From Bacteroidota bacterium (GTDB lineage Bacteria > Bacteroidota > Bacteroidia > Chitinophagales > Chitinophagaceae): a stretch of DNA of 35,099 nucleotides. The translations under genes and the position numbers were made by a program. Where the stretch lies: NCBI GenBank assembly GCA_029561305.1, contig JAKQJG010000226.1:1-35099 (forward strand), given 5' to 3'. Shown here one piece after another: positions 1-6,924 of the stretch; the stretch's first letter is position 1, and every line of letters starts with the position of its first letter. Below the pieces are notes generated by a model that saw only the letters and a list, made by a program, of their open reading frames with translations, searched no databases and was not told the origin of the DNA.

Positions 1-1
1 G

Positions 2-904
2 TTGCCTCTTGGTACGCAAGCCCGGTTGCTCCGTGTGTTAGAAACAGGTGAATATATCCGGGTGGGCAGCAGCAAGGTGCAGAAAACAGACGTAAGGGTA
101 ATTGCTGCCACTAATAAAGAACTATTGGAACATTCGCAAACCGGCAGGTTCAGGGAAGACCTCTACTACCGTTTGAACACCGTTCCTATAAGGGTACCGT
201 CTTTAAAAGACCGGAAGGAAGACATTGCACTCCTGTTTAGAAAATTTGCAGCTGATTTTGCAGACCGTTACAAAACATCCCCTGTTCAATTGAGCGAGGA
301 TGCAAGGGTGCTGCTGATGAATTATAGTTGGCCGGGCAATGTAAGAGAGTTGAAAAATATTGCAGAACAGATCTCTGTTTTGTCGAAAGATAAAAATGTA
401 TCTGCAACTGATCTGCAACAGTTTTTACCGGCAGATAACTTTAACAGGCTGCCCGTATTGGCAGGTGGTAAAGGCAGCGTAAGCCAGCAGGAATTTGCCA
501 ATGAAAGAGAGATATTATACAAGCTCTTTTTCGATATGAAAAAAGATGTGAATGAGCTGAAGAAGATGTTCTTTGATGTATTACAAAACCCCGGCGGCAT
601 GGGGCATCATATACCCATGTATAACGGCAACGACACCGCGATGCAGGATTTGAAACCTGCCGTAAGTTCCGGCAATTATATTTCTTCCACCGGGCAGCCT
701 GTACTGCTCAATCAAAATAACAATGAGGAAATGCACCACCACGAAGCTGTGGAAGAGTCATTGAGTATCATGGAAAAGGAAAAAGAACTTATTATTAAAG
801 CTTTGAAAAAACACAGGGGCAAAAGAAAAGATGCAGCGTCGGATTTGGGTATTAGTGAAAGAACATTGTATAGAAAATTAAAGGAGTATGATATTGAAGA
901 ATAA
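2..904 (+). CDS. sigma-54-dependent transcriptional activator, C-terminal part (5' truncated by window)
   Basis: The reading frame is open from the window edge, so the N-terminus is missing; the TTG at position 2 is not a real start. What remains is the second half of a sigma-54-interacting AAA+ domain: the QARLLRVLE helix, the VRVIAATN strand (sensor I region), FREDLYYRLN with the arginine-finger region, and the sensor II motif WPGNVRELKN near residues 109-118. A linker of about 130 residues follows, poor in recognisable motifs and with a Met/His/Asn-rich stretch. The last 40 residues are a Fis-type helix-turn-helix (KRKDAASDLGISERTLYRKL). Such proteins hydrolyse ATP to open promoters bound by RpoN holoenzyme. 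The receiver or sensor domain, if any, is outside the window, so the signal is unknown. The next gene overlaps its end by 17 nt, which suggests co-transcription. Confidence 0.93.
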   Translation: MPLGTQARLLRVLETGEYIRVGSSKVQKTDVRVIAATNKELLEHSQTGRFREDLYYRLNTVPIRVPSLKDRKEDIALLFRKFAADFADRYKTSPVQLSEDARVLLMNYSWPGNVRELKNIAEQISVLSKDKNVSATDLQQFLPADNFNRLPVLAGGKGSVSQQEFANEREILYKLFFDMKKDVNELKKMFFDVLQNPGGMGHHIPMYNGNDTAMQDLKPAVSSGNYISSTGQPVLLNQNNNEEMHHHEAVEESLSIMEKEKELIIKALKKHRGKRKDAASDLGISERTLYRKLKEYDIEE

Positions 905-1496
905 GATGGTCAATTGTGAACCTTGCCTACCGGCGGGCAGGTGGTCAGTGGTCAATGGACGAGCTGAATCAAAAGTTTCATATGCAGGGTGTCTATTGTC
1001 TATTGCCTATTGCCTATTGACAATTTTATTGCTCTCCGGCTGTTCTACCTGTAAGTATTCTTTCAATGACGTGTCTATTGATACAGAAGTAAAGACCTTC
1101 AGGGTAAATTACCTCGAGAACAAAGCAAGATATATCAACCCCCAGCTGAGCCCGCAGTTAACAGAAAGGCTAAAGCAAAAGATCATTGGTACCACCAGGC
1201 TGAAGCAAACCAATGACGACAATGCCCATTATGATATCAGCGGTTATGTATCCGATTATTCTGTAACCACTACGGGTATTACGGGTGGCAATTCAAGCAC
1301 CAACAGGCTCACGGTTTCTTTTCATGTTGTATTCAAGAATACACTGGATGAAAAGAAAAATTTTGAAAGCGATGTTACCAGTACATTCGACTTCAGTTCT
1401 AATCAAAACCTGTCGCAGGTAGAAAGCGAAAGAAATGATGAAATCGTGCGGAATATTGTGGATGCAGTATTCAATAAAATTTTCTCTAACTGGTAG
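888..1496 (+). CDS. lptE: LptE-family lipopolysaccharide-assembly lipoprotein
   Basis: The protein has up to 202 residues with a lipoprotein signal: a hydrophobic stretch ending in the lipobox LLSGC (Cys about residue 52), then a mature domain of about 150 residues. The mature part (YSFNDVSIDTEVKTFRVNYLENKA, a Q/L-rich helix, a middle beta strand DISGYVSDYSV and a C-terminal helix RNIVDAVFNKIFSNW) fits the Bacteroidota LptE-like family, the plug of the LptD outer-membrane LPS translocon. The start is uncertain: ATG 888 overlaps the upstream gene, ATG 906 and GTG 948 are alternatives. The signal peptide is unusual because its n-region is encoded by an intergenic-type palindromic repeat and its hydrophobic core by a heptanucleotide tandem repeat (993-1020). 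Function is assigned from family resemblance and from the order activator-lptE-repeat protein-secG. Confidence 0.75.
   Translation: MILKNKMVNCEPCLPAGRWSVVNGRAESKVSYAGCLLSIAYCLLTILLLSGCSTCKYSFNDVSIDTEVKTFRVNYLENKARYINPQLSPQLTERLKQKIIGTTRLKQTNDDNAHYDISGYVSDYSVTTTGITGGNSSTNRLTVSFHVVFKNTLDEKKNFESDVTSTFDFSSNQNLSQVESERNDEIVRNIVDAVFNKIFSNW
924..1020 (+). repeat. palindromic repeat and (CTATTGY)4 heptamer inside the lptE signal-peptide region
   Basis: Positions 924-939 (TGCCTACCGGCGGGCA) form an imperfect palindrome. It is flanked by GTCAATTGTGAA at 909-920, which recurs exactly at 6579-6590 in an intergenic region. Positions 993-1020 are four tandem copies of CTATTGY. Both sit within the reading frame upstream of the lipobox cysteine. 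The repeat identity is read directly; the idea that intergenic sequence has been captured as coding sequence is inference. Confidence 0.75.
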
Positions 1497-1540
1497 GCGT
1501 GAAACTTTATTCTTTGTTTTATAAACCATAGTTTTGACCG

Positions 1541-3085
1541 ATGGAAAAATACGGATTGCTTTTTGAGTCGATATTTAAAAGAAAACTTACAGATGAAGAT
1601 GCTGCCGGTTATCTGAAGAATATTACCAAAGAACACCCCTATTTTTCTGTTGCACAGTTTTACCTGCTCCGGCTGTCACAAAAAAATGTGAACGGGTATA
1701 AGAACCAGGCCAGGAAAACAGCTGTATTGTTCAACAACAATCACTGGCTCAACTTTCAACTGCTGGAGGCTGGCTTTGATAACAACACCGGCGCTGAAAG
1801 GGTAACAACCGCTCTCTCCTTCCCGGAAAAAATAGCGGATGATGTGTATGCATCAACAACCAGCACCATTGGCAATGATGAAACATCTGCCGAAACTTTC
1901 TCTTCCGTGCAGCCCCGTTATGACGCTGTAGTGGAAGATATACAGGCTACAGACATCGCTAAAGAAACAGCCATTGAAGAAGAAATAAAAGCCGAAGAAA
2001 GCGGTGTTGAAGAACCAATAGTGATCAATGATCCTTTGATTGTGGGAGAAGCGAATGCTGTGGAGGAGGTAATAAATGAGGAAGCCGAAGCGATGCCCAT
2101 TGAAGAGCAGTCTGCAGTTTTGAAAGAAGATGTAAACATCGAAGAAGAGATAAAAGCAGAAGAAAGCGTTGCTGAAGAGCTGGTATTGATCAATGATCCG
2201 TTGGTAGCGGGAGAAGACAATACGATAGATGGAGTGGTAAATGATGAAACAGCCAATGCGGCTTATGAGAAAAATGAGGCTGCTGCTACGATGGAAGAAA
2301 TAGCCTTAAAAGAAGAAATAAAAGCTGAAGAAGGTGGCACTGAAGAACCGGTTGTGATCAATGAGCCATTGATAGTGGGAGAAAATAATACCGTGGATGA
2401 GGTAGTTGCAGGTGACACAGCAACACTGGACGAAGAAATAAAAACGGTGGAAACTGCAACAGAAGATAATCACATAACAATTGAGGAAGTAATAGAGGAT
2501 GAACCCAAAACAACTGCTGAAGGTATAACCGCTGAGTCACCTGTTGAGAACAATGAACTAATTGCTGCCGGGGAGCATGTGGCCGCGGCTGAACAAAATG
2601 CAGTCATCGAAGACCCTTCAACCGGAGCAATTCCCAATGCTGGAGAAGAAAAGAAAACGGAGCAGGTTATTGCGGAAAAATCAGTTGAACCCGAACCTTT
2701 ACTTTTTGAGCCATTACACACTTCCGATTATTTTGCCAGTGTGGGCATCAAATTGAGCGAAGAAGAAAAAACTGCCGGCAACCTGGGCAAACAATTGAAA
2801 AGTTTTACTGATTGGTTAAAAACCATGAAAAAGGTACATGCTGAGCAATTGAAAAAAACCTCCAGTCCTGCGGAAGTAAACCTTTCGGCCACCGAAAGTA
2901 CTATCCAGAAAATGGCTGAAAAATCAAACCAGGAGAATGATGTGATCACCGAAGCCATGTCGGATGTGCTGCTTCAGCAGGGAAAAGCAGATAAAGCCAT
3001 TGAAATATTAGAAAAATTAAGTTTGCTCAATCCCGGTAAAAGTGCTTACTTTGCCGCCAAAATTAACCAGATAAAAGATAAGTGA
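1541..3085 (+). CDS. acidic-repeat protein with C-terminal TPR-like helices, function unknown
   Basis: The 514-residue protein has three parts. Residues 1-110 are a helical, ordered-looking N-domain (MEKYGLLFESIFKRKL, EHPYFSVAQFYLLRL). Residues about 140-390 are strongly acidic and low in complexity, with three copies of a unit of about 55 residues starting near 145, 200 and 256 (core EEIKAEES..EEPIVINDPLIVGE) and a degenerate fourth near 296. The C-terminal 120 residues are ordered, with a basic helix (DWLKTMKKVHAEQLKK) and a single TPR-like hairpin (LLQQGKADKAIEILEKLSLLNPGKSAYFAAKINQI). There is no signal peptide or membrane segment, so it is probably cytoplasmic. It lies 45 bp after lptE and one base before secG. 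I do not recognise a specific function; a link to envelope assembly is only suggested by position. Confidence 0.85.
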   Translation: MEKYGLLFESIFKRKLTDEDAAGYLKNITKEHPYFSVAQFYLLRLSQKNVNGYKNQARKTAVLFNNNHWLNFQLLEAGFDNNTGAERVTTALSFPEKIADDVYASTTSTIGNDETSAETFSSVQPRYDAVVEDIQATDIAKETAIEEEIKAEESGVEEPIVINDPLIVGEANAVEEVINEEAEAMPIEEQSAVLKEDVNIEEEIKAEESVAEELVLINDPLVAGEDNTIDGVVNDETANAAYEKNEAAATMEEIALKEEIKAEEGGTEEPVVINEPLIVGENNTVDEVVAGDTATLDEEIKTVETATEDNHITIEEVIEDEPKTTAEGITAESPVENNELIAAGEHVAAAEQNAVIEDPSTGAIPNAGEEKKTEQVIAEKSVEPEPLLFEPLHTSDYFASVGIKLSEEEKTAGNLGKQLKSFTDWLKTMKKVHAEQLKKTSSPAEVNLSATESTIQKMAEKSNQENDVITEAMSDVLLQQGKADKAIEILEKLSLLNPGKSAYFAAKINQIKDK

Positions 3086-3086
3086 T

Positions 3087-3449
3087 ATGTTGTTATTTGC
3101 TATTATAATCATCCTGTTCTCAGTAATATTAGGTCTCATCGTATTAGTACAAAATCCAAAAGGTGGCGGTCTATCCGGGACTTTTGGTGGTGTGGGTACC
3201 CAGTTAATGGGTGTAAAGCAAACAACCGATGTGCTTGAAAAAGGCACCTGGATCTTTGCAGGTGTGGTTGCCATTCTTTGTCTCATTTCACCTTTGTTCA
3301 TAAAAAGAGAAGGTAGTGCTTCTAAAAATTCTGAGTTGATGGAGAAAGCCTCTTCTACGGCTCCCGCTTCAAACAAACCAGCTGCAAATAATGCTACGCC
3401 GTTGCCTGGTACCACCCCGGCTGCAACTGATACTACTACCAACAAGTAA
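3087..3449 (+). CDS. secG: preprotein translocase subunit SecG
   Basis: The 120-residue protein has the two membrane segments of SecG (about residues 3-21 and 53-71). They are joined by the conserved cytoplasmic loop VQNPKGGGLSGTFGG and the following Q/L-M-G-V-K stretch. SecG binds SecYE in the inner membrane and stimulates SecA-driven protein export. The C-terminal tail after residue 72 is a low-complexity Ala/Ser/Thr/Asn-rich extension, common in Bacteroidota versions. The start ATG follows the upstream stop by one base, indicating translational coupling, and an intrinsic terminator lies just downstream. Confidence 0.95.
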   Translation: MLLFAIIIILFSVILGLIVLVQNPKGGGLSGTFGGVGTQLMGVKQTTDVLEKGTWIFAGVVAILCLISPLFIKREGSASKNSELMEKASSTAPASNKPAANNATPLPGTTPAATDTTTNK

Positions 3450-3468
3450 GTTTTTTTTTAAAATATTT

Positions 3469-3500
3469 TAAAGCCCCACCTTTTACCGGCGGGGTTTTTT
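3469..3500 (+). terminator. intrinsic terminator after secG
   Basis: AAAGCCCCACC pairs with GGCGGGGTTTTTT across an 8-nt loop, with one mismatch in the stem, and ends in a T-run. It closes the lptE-secG transcription unit 20 bp after the secG stop. Confidence 0.85.
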
Positions 3501-3531
3501 ATTTTACATTTATTAAATATTCAGTACTGAA

Positions 3532-4575
3532 ATGGCTATACGAAAACGGTTGTTACAATTATTTTTTCTCGTTATTATCGGTTCAGCCGCTTTTCTTGCA
3601 TGGCGCATCCTTGGTAGCGACACTATTTTTGAAGAATCAAAAAAAGCCCTTTATATCAGGACCGGCAGTGATTTCGCAAGAGTGCAAAGCCAGTTACAGA
3701 AAGGTGGCTTTATAACACATGCAGGCCTTTTTAATAAGCTGGCTTCTGTAAAAGGCTACACTGATGCAACGATACAACCGGGCAAGTACGTGATAGAGAA
3801 AGGCAGCAGCATTAACGGCATTATCAACCTGTTGAAGTCGGGCAAACAAACCCCCGTTACACTGGTCATCAGTAAGATCCGTACAAGAGAGGGACTTATA
3901 AAAAAATTAGCGGAGAACTTTGAATGTGAATCCGCCATCATCAGCAACTTTATCAATTCAAATGATTCTCTGCATTCTTTTGCTGTTGACACCAATACGG
4001 TAATGAGCCTTATAATGCCTGGTTCCTATAACATCCTTTGGAATGCATCTTTTCAAACTATTTTTAAAACCCTGCACCAGGAACACCAAAAATTCTGGAC
4101 CACCGAAAGACTTAAAAATGCAGCAGACCTTGGCTTCACACCGCAACAGGTGTATACCATTGCAAGTATCGTAGAGGAAGAAACCAATAAAGAAGAAGAC
4201 AAGGGAAAAATTGCGAGTGTGTACATCAACAGGCTTAACCAGGGAATGGCGCTGGGAGCAGATCCAACCATCAAATTTGCTTTAAGGGATTTTGAATTGC
4301 GTCGTATTTATGAAAAACATCTGTTTGTAAAATCGCCTTACAACACTTATCAGAATAAAGGCCTTCCGCCGGGCCCTATCTGCACTGCCACAGAAAAAAC
4401 GATTGATGCAGTACTGAATGCGCCGGCCACCAATTATTTGTTCTTTGTAGCCAAACCTGACTTTAATGGCTATTCAAATTTTGCTGAAACATATTCCGAA
4501 CATCTTCGCTACGCCAAAGCCTACCAGCAGGCATTGGATACGTTGATGAGAAAAAAAGCGGAAGGAAGGCAGTAG
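3532..4575 (+). CDS. mltG: endolytic murein transglycosylase MltG (YceG-like)
   Basis: The 347-residue protein has one N-terminal membrane anchor (about residues 8-25) and a periplasmic YceG/MltG domain. Recognisable blocks are the LysM-like N-part (YIRTGSDFARVQSQLQKGGFI), the catalytic region YTIASIVEEETNKEEDKGKIASVYINRL with the presumed catalytic glutamate at E215, GADPTIKFAL, and the conserved SPYNTYQNKGLPPGPI plus C-terminal ANFAETYSEHLRYAKAY-like segments. MltG cleaves nascent glycan strands and is thought to set their length. ATG 3532 is the only start that keeps the anchor. The gene lies between a terminator and an AT-rich repeat region, so it is probably transcribed on its own. Confidence 0.95.
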   Translation: MAIRKRLLQLFFLVIIGSAAFLAWRILGSDTIFEESKKALYIRTGSDFARVQSQLQKGGFITHAGLFNKLASVKGYTDATIQPGKYVIEKGSSINGIINLLKSGKQTPVTLVISKIRTREGLIKKLAENFECESAIISNFINSNDSLHSFAVDTNTVMSLIMPGSYNILWNASFQTIFKTLHQEHQKFWTTERLKNAADLGFTPQQVYTIASIVEEETNKEEDKGKIASVYINRLNQGMALGADPTIKFALRDFELRRIYEKHLFVKSPYNTYQNKGLPPGPICTATEKTIDAVLNAPATNYLFFVAKPDFNGYSNFAETYSEHLRYAKAYQQALDTLMRKKAEGRQ

Positions 4576-4926
4576 CGGGTGACAAAAAATCAAAGTGGCA
4601 AGGGGCAATGTGCAAAATTGCAAACTAGCAAAGACGCAAGGGAGCAAGGGAGCAAGTTAGCAAAGTATTTATTTTGCAAATGGCAAAGGCAAGAATGAAA
4701 AAATAAAAGTTGATAATAATAAAAACAAATCATATCAATCCAAAACAATCATCATATAAAAATTATCCTTTTCATAAAACAAATCATATCAATCATAATA
4801 ATCAAAAATAATCGTCATCCCAAAAAATACCTTATTTCATAAAACAAATCATATCAATCATACCAATCCAAAATAATCATCATCAAAAAAAATCATCTTC
4901 CAAAATAATCCTCATAATTAATTGAT
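4576..4926. repeat. AT-rich intergenic repeat region
   Basis: There is no gene here. The left part (about 4600-4690) has degenerate GCAAGGGA-type short repeats. The right part contains three exact copies of AAAACAAATCATATCAATC at 4722-4740, 4776-4794 and 4841-4859. The second and third copies match over 27 nt (4771-4797 and 4836-4862). Between them are AATCATCAT-type variants. The composition differs sharply from neighbouring genes. Confidence 0.85.
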
Positions 4927-5898
4927 TTGCTCAAAATTGAACGCATCATAATAACACTGCCGCCTGTGGCATTCCTTATCCGGAAAAGCAAGAAGCTGAT
5001 CCTGCCTGGTTTTGAAGGTGTGCCTTTGTTTGATGTACTGAATTTCTTTTACAAGCAAACAAAAACTATTGGACTTACTGAAAGGGCCTCGGCAGTAGCT
5101 TACAACTTTATCATGGCCATACCGCCCACTTTCCTGTTTTTATTTACACTGATACCAAGCCTGCCGCTGATTAAAAAAGCTGCTCTTAAACGTGAATTGC
5201 ATGCGCTGATACGTGACATCATCACTGACAAAGTGCACCATAAAAACCTCATTAATTTCGTAGACTCCTTTATTGATAATTCAAGGATCGGCCTGCTGTC
5301 ATTTGGTTTGGTGCTGGCCCTGTTCTTCGCCTCCAATGCGATGATGGGCCTGATGCGGTCATTCAATAAAAACTATATTGGCTTTGCCAAGCGAAAAGGT
5401 TTTCATAACAGGATCGTGGCACTGCGTTTAACAGCGTTGATTTTTTTATTGGTGCTGGCCTATCTAATTTTATTGATCACACAATCCGCTGTTTTAAAAT
5501 GGATGGGTATCAAAAGTGCCACCTTCCGGGAAGTCGTTTTTTATATCCGTTGGGTATTTATTGTCAGCCTTATTTTTTACTCTATCGCTTTTATTTATAA
5601 ATATGCCCCCGCTGTACAAAAGCGGTGGAAGATGGTAAGTCCCGGCACTATCCTTGCTACTTCACTCAGTATTCTTGCCACGCTGGGCTTTTCTTTTTTT
5701 GTAAGCAATTTTGGTAATTATAATGCTTTGTATGGTTCAATCGGAACCATCATTATGCTGATGGCGCTGGTATATATCAATTCACTGGTTTTGCTGATAG
5801 GTTTTGAATTGAATGTGAGTATCAAATCTTTAAAAGCCATTGCAGAAAACCGGAAAACAGAAGAAGAGGCAAAAGCTGCCGAAGCAAAAATTATATAG
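4927..5898 (+). CDS. YihY/BrkB-family inner-membrane protein
   Basis: The 323-residue polytopic membrane protein has about six hydrophobic segments: around FIMAIPPTFLFLFTLIP, IGLLSFGLVLALFFASNAMMGLM, LTALIFLLVLAYLILLI, VVFYIRWVFIVSLIFYSIAFIY, PGTILATSLSILATLGFSFFV and the C-terminal IIMLMALVYINSLVLLIGFELN. Hallmarks of the YihY/BrkB family are the ASAVAYNFIMAIPP start of the first segment, SNAMMGLMRSFN, and the FELN motif of the last one. The tail is short and charged (EEEAKAAEA). An in-frame stop at 4915-4917 forces a non-ATG start; TTG 4927 is the best candidate, because the next ATG would remove the first membrane segment. The family's biochemical role is unsettled. Confidence 0.88.
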   Translation: MLKIERIIITLPPVAFLIRKSKKLILPGFEGVPLFDVLNFFYKQTKTIGLTERASAVAYNFIMAIPPTFLFLFTLIPSLPLIKKAALKRELHALIRDIITDKVHHKNLINFVDSFIDNSRIGLLSFGLVLALFFASNAMMGLMRSFNKNYIGFAKRKGFHNRIVALRLTALIFLLVLAYLILLITQSAVLKWMGIKSATFREVVFYIRWVFIVSLIFYSIAFIYKYAPAVQKRWKMVSPGTILATSLSILATLGFSFFVSNFGNYNALYGSIGTIIMLMALVYINSLVLLIGFELNVSIKSLKAIAENRKTEEEAKAAEAKII

Positions 5899-5949
5899 GT
5901 GGTTTGCAAAAGCCGGTATCACATTGTAACTTGAATCAAATTTTATTGT

Positions 5950-6555
5950 ATGAAAAAAGTAATGCTCCCTGCGCTTATTGCACTTACTGTGACCTTGGTA
6001 TCTTTTACATTAGCCGACTCATTGCCCATTGGCAGTGCATTACCCAAGGCGGATAAAAAATTAAAAGATGTTTCTGGTAAAGAGATCAGTATGAAAGAAG
6101 CCAAACAGCAAAATGGCCTGCTGGTAATGTTTAGTTGTAATACCTGCCCCTTTGTTGTAAAAAACCAGGACCGTACCAAAGAAATTTGCGCCTATGCACA
6201 AAGCAAAAATATTGGTGTGGTGGTATTGAACAGCAACGAAGCATACCGGGGCAGTGCTGACAGTTATGAAGAGATGAAAAACTATGCCGGTGAACAAGGT
6301 TACAAATGGAATTATGTGGTGGATACCGACAGCGAAATGGCCAATGCATTTGGCGCCAACCGTACCCCGGAAGTGTACCTGTTTAATAAAGACCTGAAAC
6401 TTGTGTATCACGGTGCAATTGACAACAATCCTTCCGATGCAAATAACGTAACCCGGAAGCACTTGCAAATTGCTATTGATGAAACAGTGGAAGGAAAAGC
6501 AGTAAGTACAAGTGAAACAAAGAGTGTGGGTTGTGGGATTAAGAGAAAGGGGTAA
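5950..6555 (+). CDS. secreted thioredoxin-fold (AhpC/TSA-like) redoxin
   Basis: The 201-residue protein has an N-terminal Sec signal (KKVMLPALIALTVTLVSFTLA). A thioredoxin/AhpC-type domain follows with a C-x-x-C active site SCNTCP at Cys63 and Cys66, then a conserved RTPEVYLF strand containing the cis-proline, and a C-terminal NNPSDANNVTRKHL segment. The tail carries another Cys (VGCGIKRKG) that could be a resolving or accessory cysteine. It probably acts as a periplasmic or surface thiol-disulfide oxidoreductase. The partner is not indicated by neighbours: the gene stands 51 bp after the YihY-like gene and is followed by a structured repeat and a terminator. Confidence 0.88.
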   Translation: MKKVMLPALIALTVTLVSFTLADSLPIGSALPKADKKLKDVSGKEISMKEAKQQNGLLVMFSCNTCPFVVKNQDRTKEICAYAQSKNIGVVVLNSNEAYRGSADSYEEMKNYAGEQGYKWNYVVDTDSEMANAFGANRTPEVYLFNKDLKLVYHGAIDNNPSDANNVTRKHLQIAIDETVEGKAVSTSETKSVGCGIKRKG

Positions 6556-6590
6556 ATCTGCAGTGTGAATGGTCAATAGTCAATTGTGAA

Positions 6591-6726
6591 TCAATGTCGG
6601 TTACTTAAGAAAAACCGCCGTCAGGGTTTTTAACCGCTGACGGGGTTTGCTTCTACCCCGACCGCGGATTTTAGCCCCGTCGGCGGTTAGCAGAAATCTA
6701 ACATCTGCTTAATTAAACGACATTGA
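6591..6726. repeat. 136-bp element with 19-bp terminal inverted repeats and a nested hairpin core
   Basis: The left end TCAATGTCGGTTACTTAAG (6591-6609) and right end CTTAATTAAACGACATTGA (6708-6726) are inverted repeats matching at 17 of 19 positions. The core holds an outer stem (ACCGCCG near 6613 with CGGCGGT near 6680), a hairpin CCGTCAG..CTGACGG, and alternative pairings of GACGGGG with CCCC blocks and GCCCCGTC. No reading frame is evident. It could be a MITE-like non-autonomous mobile element or a structured RNA. It is flanked by short GTCAAT repeats on both sides. Confidence 0.7.
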
Positions 6727-6750
6727 ATTGTCAATGGTCAATAAAGAGTT

Positions 6751-6782
6751 TCCGGGGTGTAAGAGCCCCGGATTTTTTTTTT
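6751..6782 (+). terminator. strong intrinsic terminator
   Basis: TCCGGGG and CCCCGGA form a 7-bp GC-rich stem around a short loop, followed by ten or more T residues. It probably ends the redoxin transcript and any transcript of the 6591-6726 element. Confidence 0.9.
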
Positions 6783-6912
6783 GGCAGCTGACGAATAAAT
6801 ATGTTGTTTGAAACCTGCTAAGGGAGCTTCAAACCTTGTAGTAAAATCCGCTTTATCATCGCAGTGCCTTCACCATCCATATATTTCCCACCTCCCAATA
6901 AAAATCTTCCTG

Positions 6913-6920
6913 TACTTTTG
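6913..6920 (+). promoter_or_regulatory. possible Bacteroidota -7 box upstream of the permease gene
   Basis: TACTTTTG matches the Bacteroidota consensus TAnnTTTG exactly and ends 4 bp before ATG 6925, implying a leaderless or nearly leaderless message. No clear -33 TTTG element is visible, so the call is weak. Confidence 0.3.
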
Positions 6921-6924
6921 AATT

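Noticed and set aside
4722-4862. CRISPR array
   Set aside because: Only three 19-nt copies, uneven spacing, spacers of the same AT-rich composition, and no cas genes.
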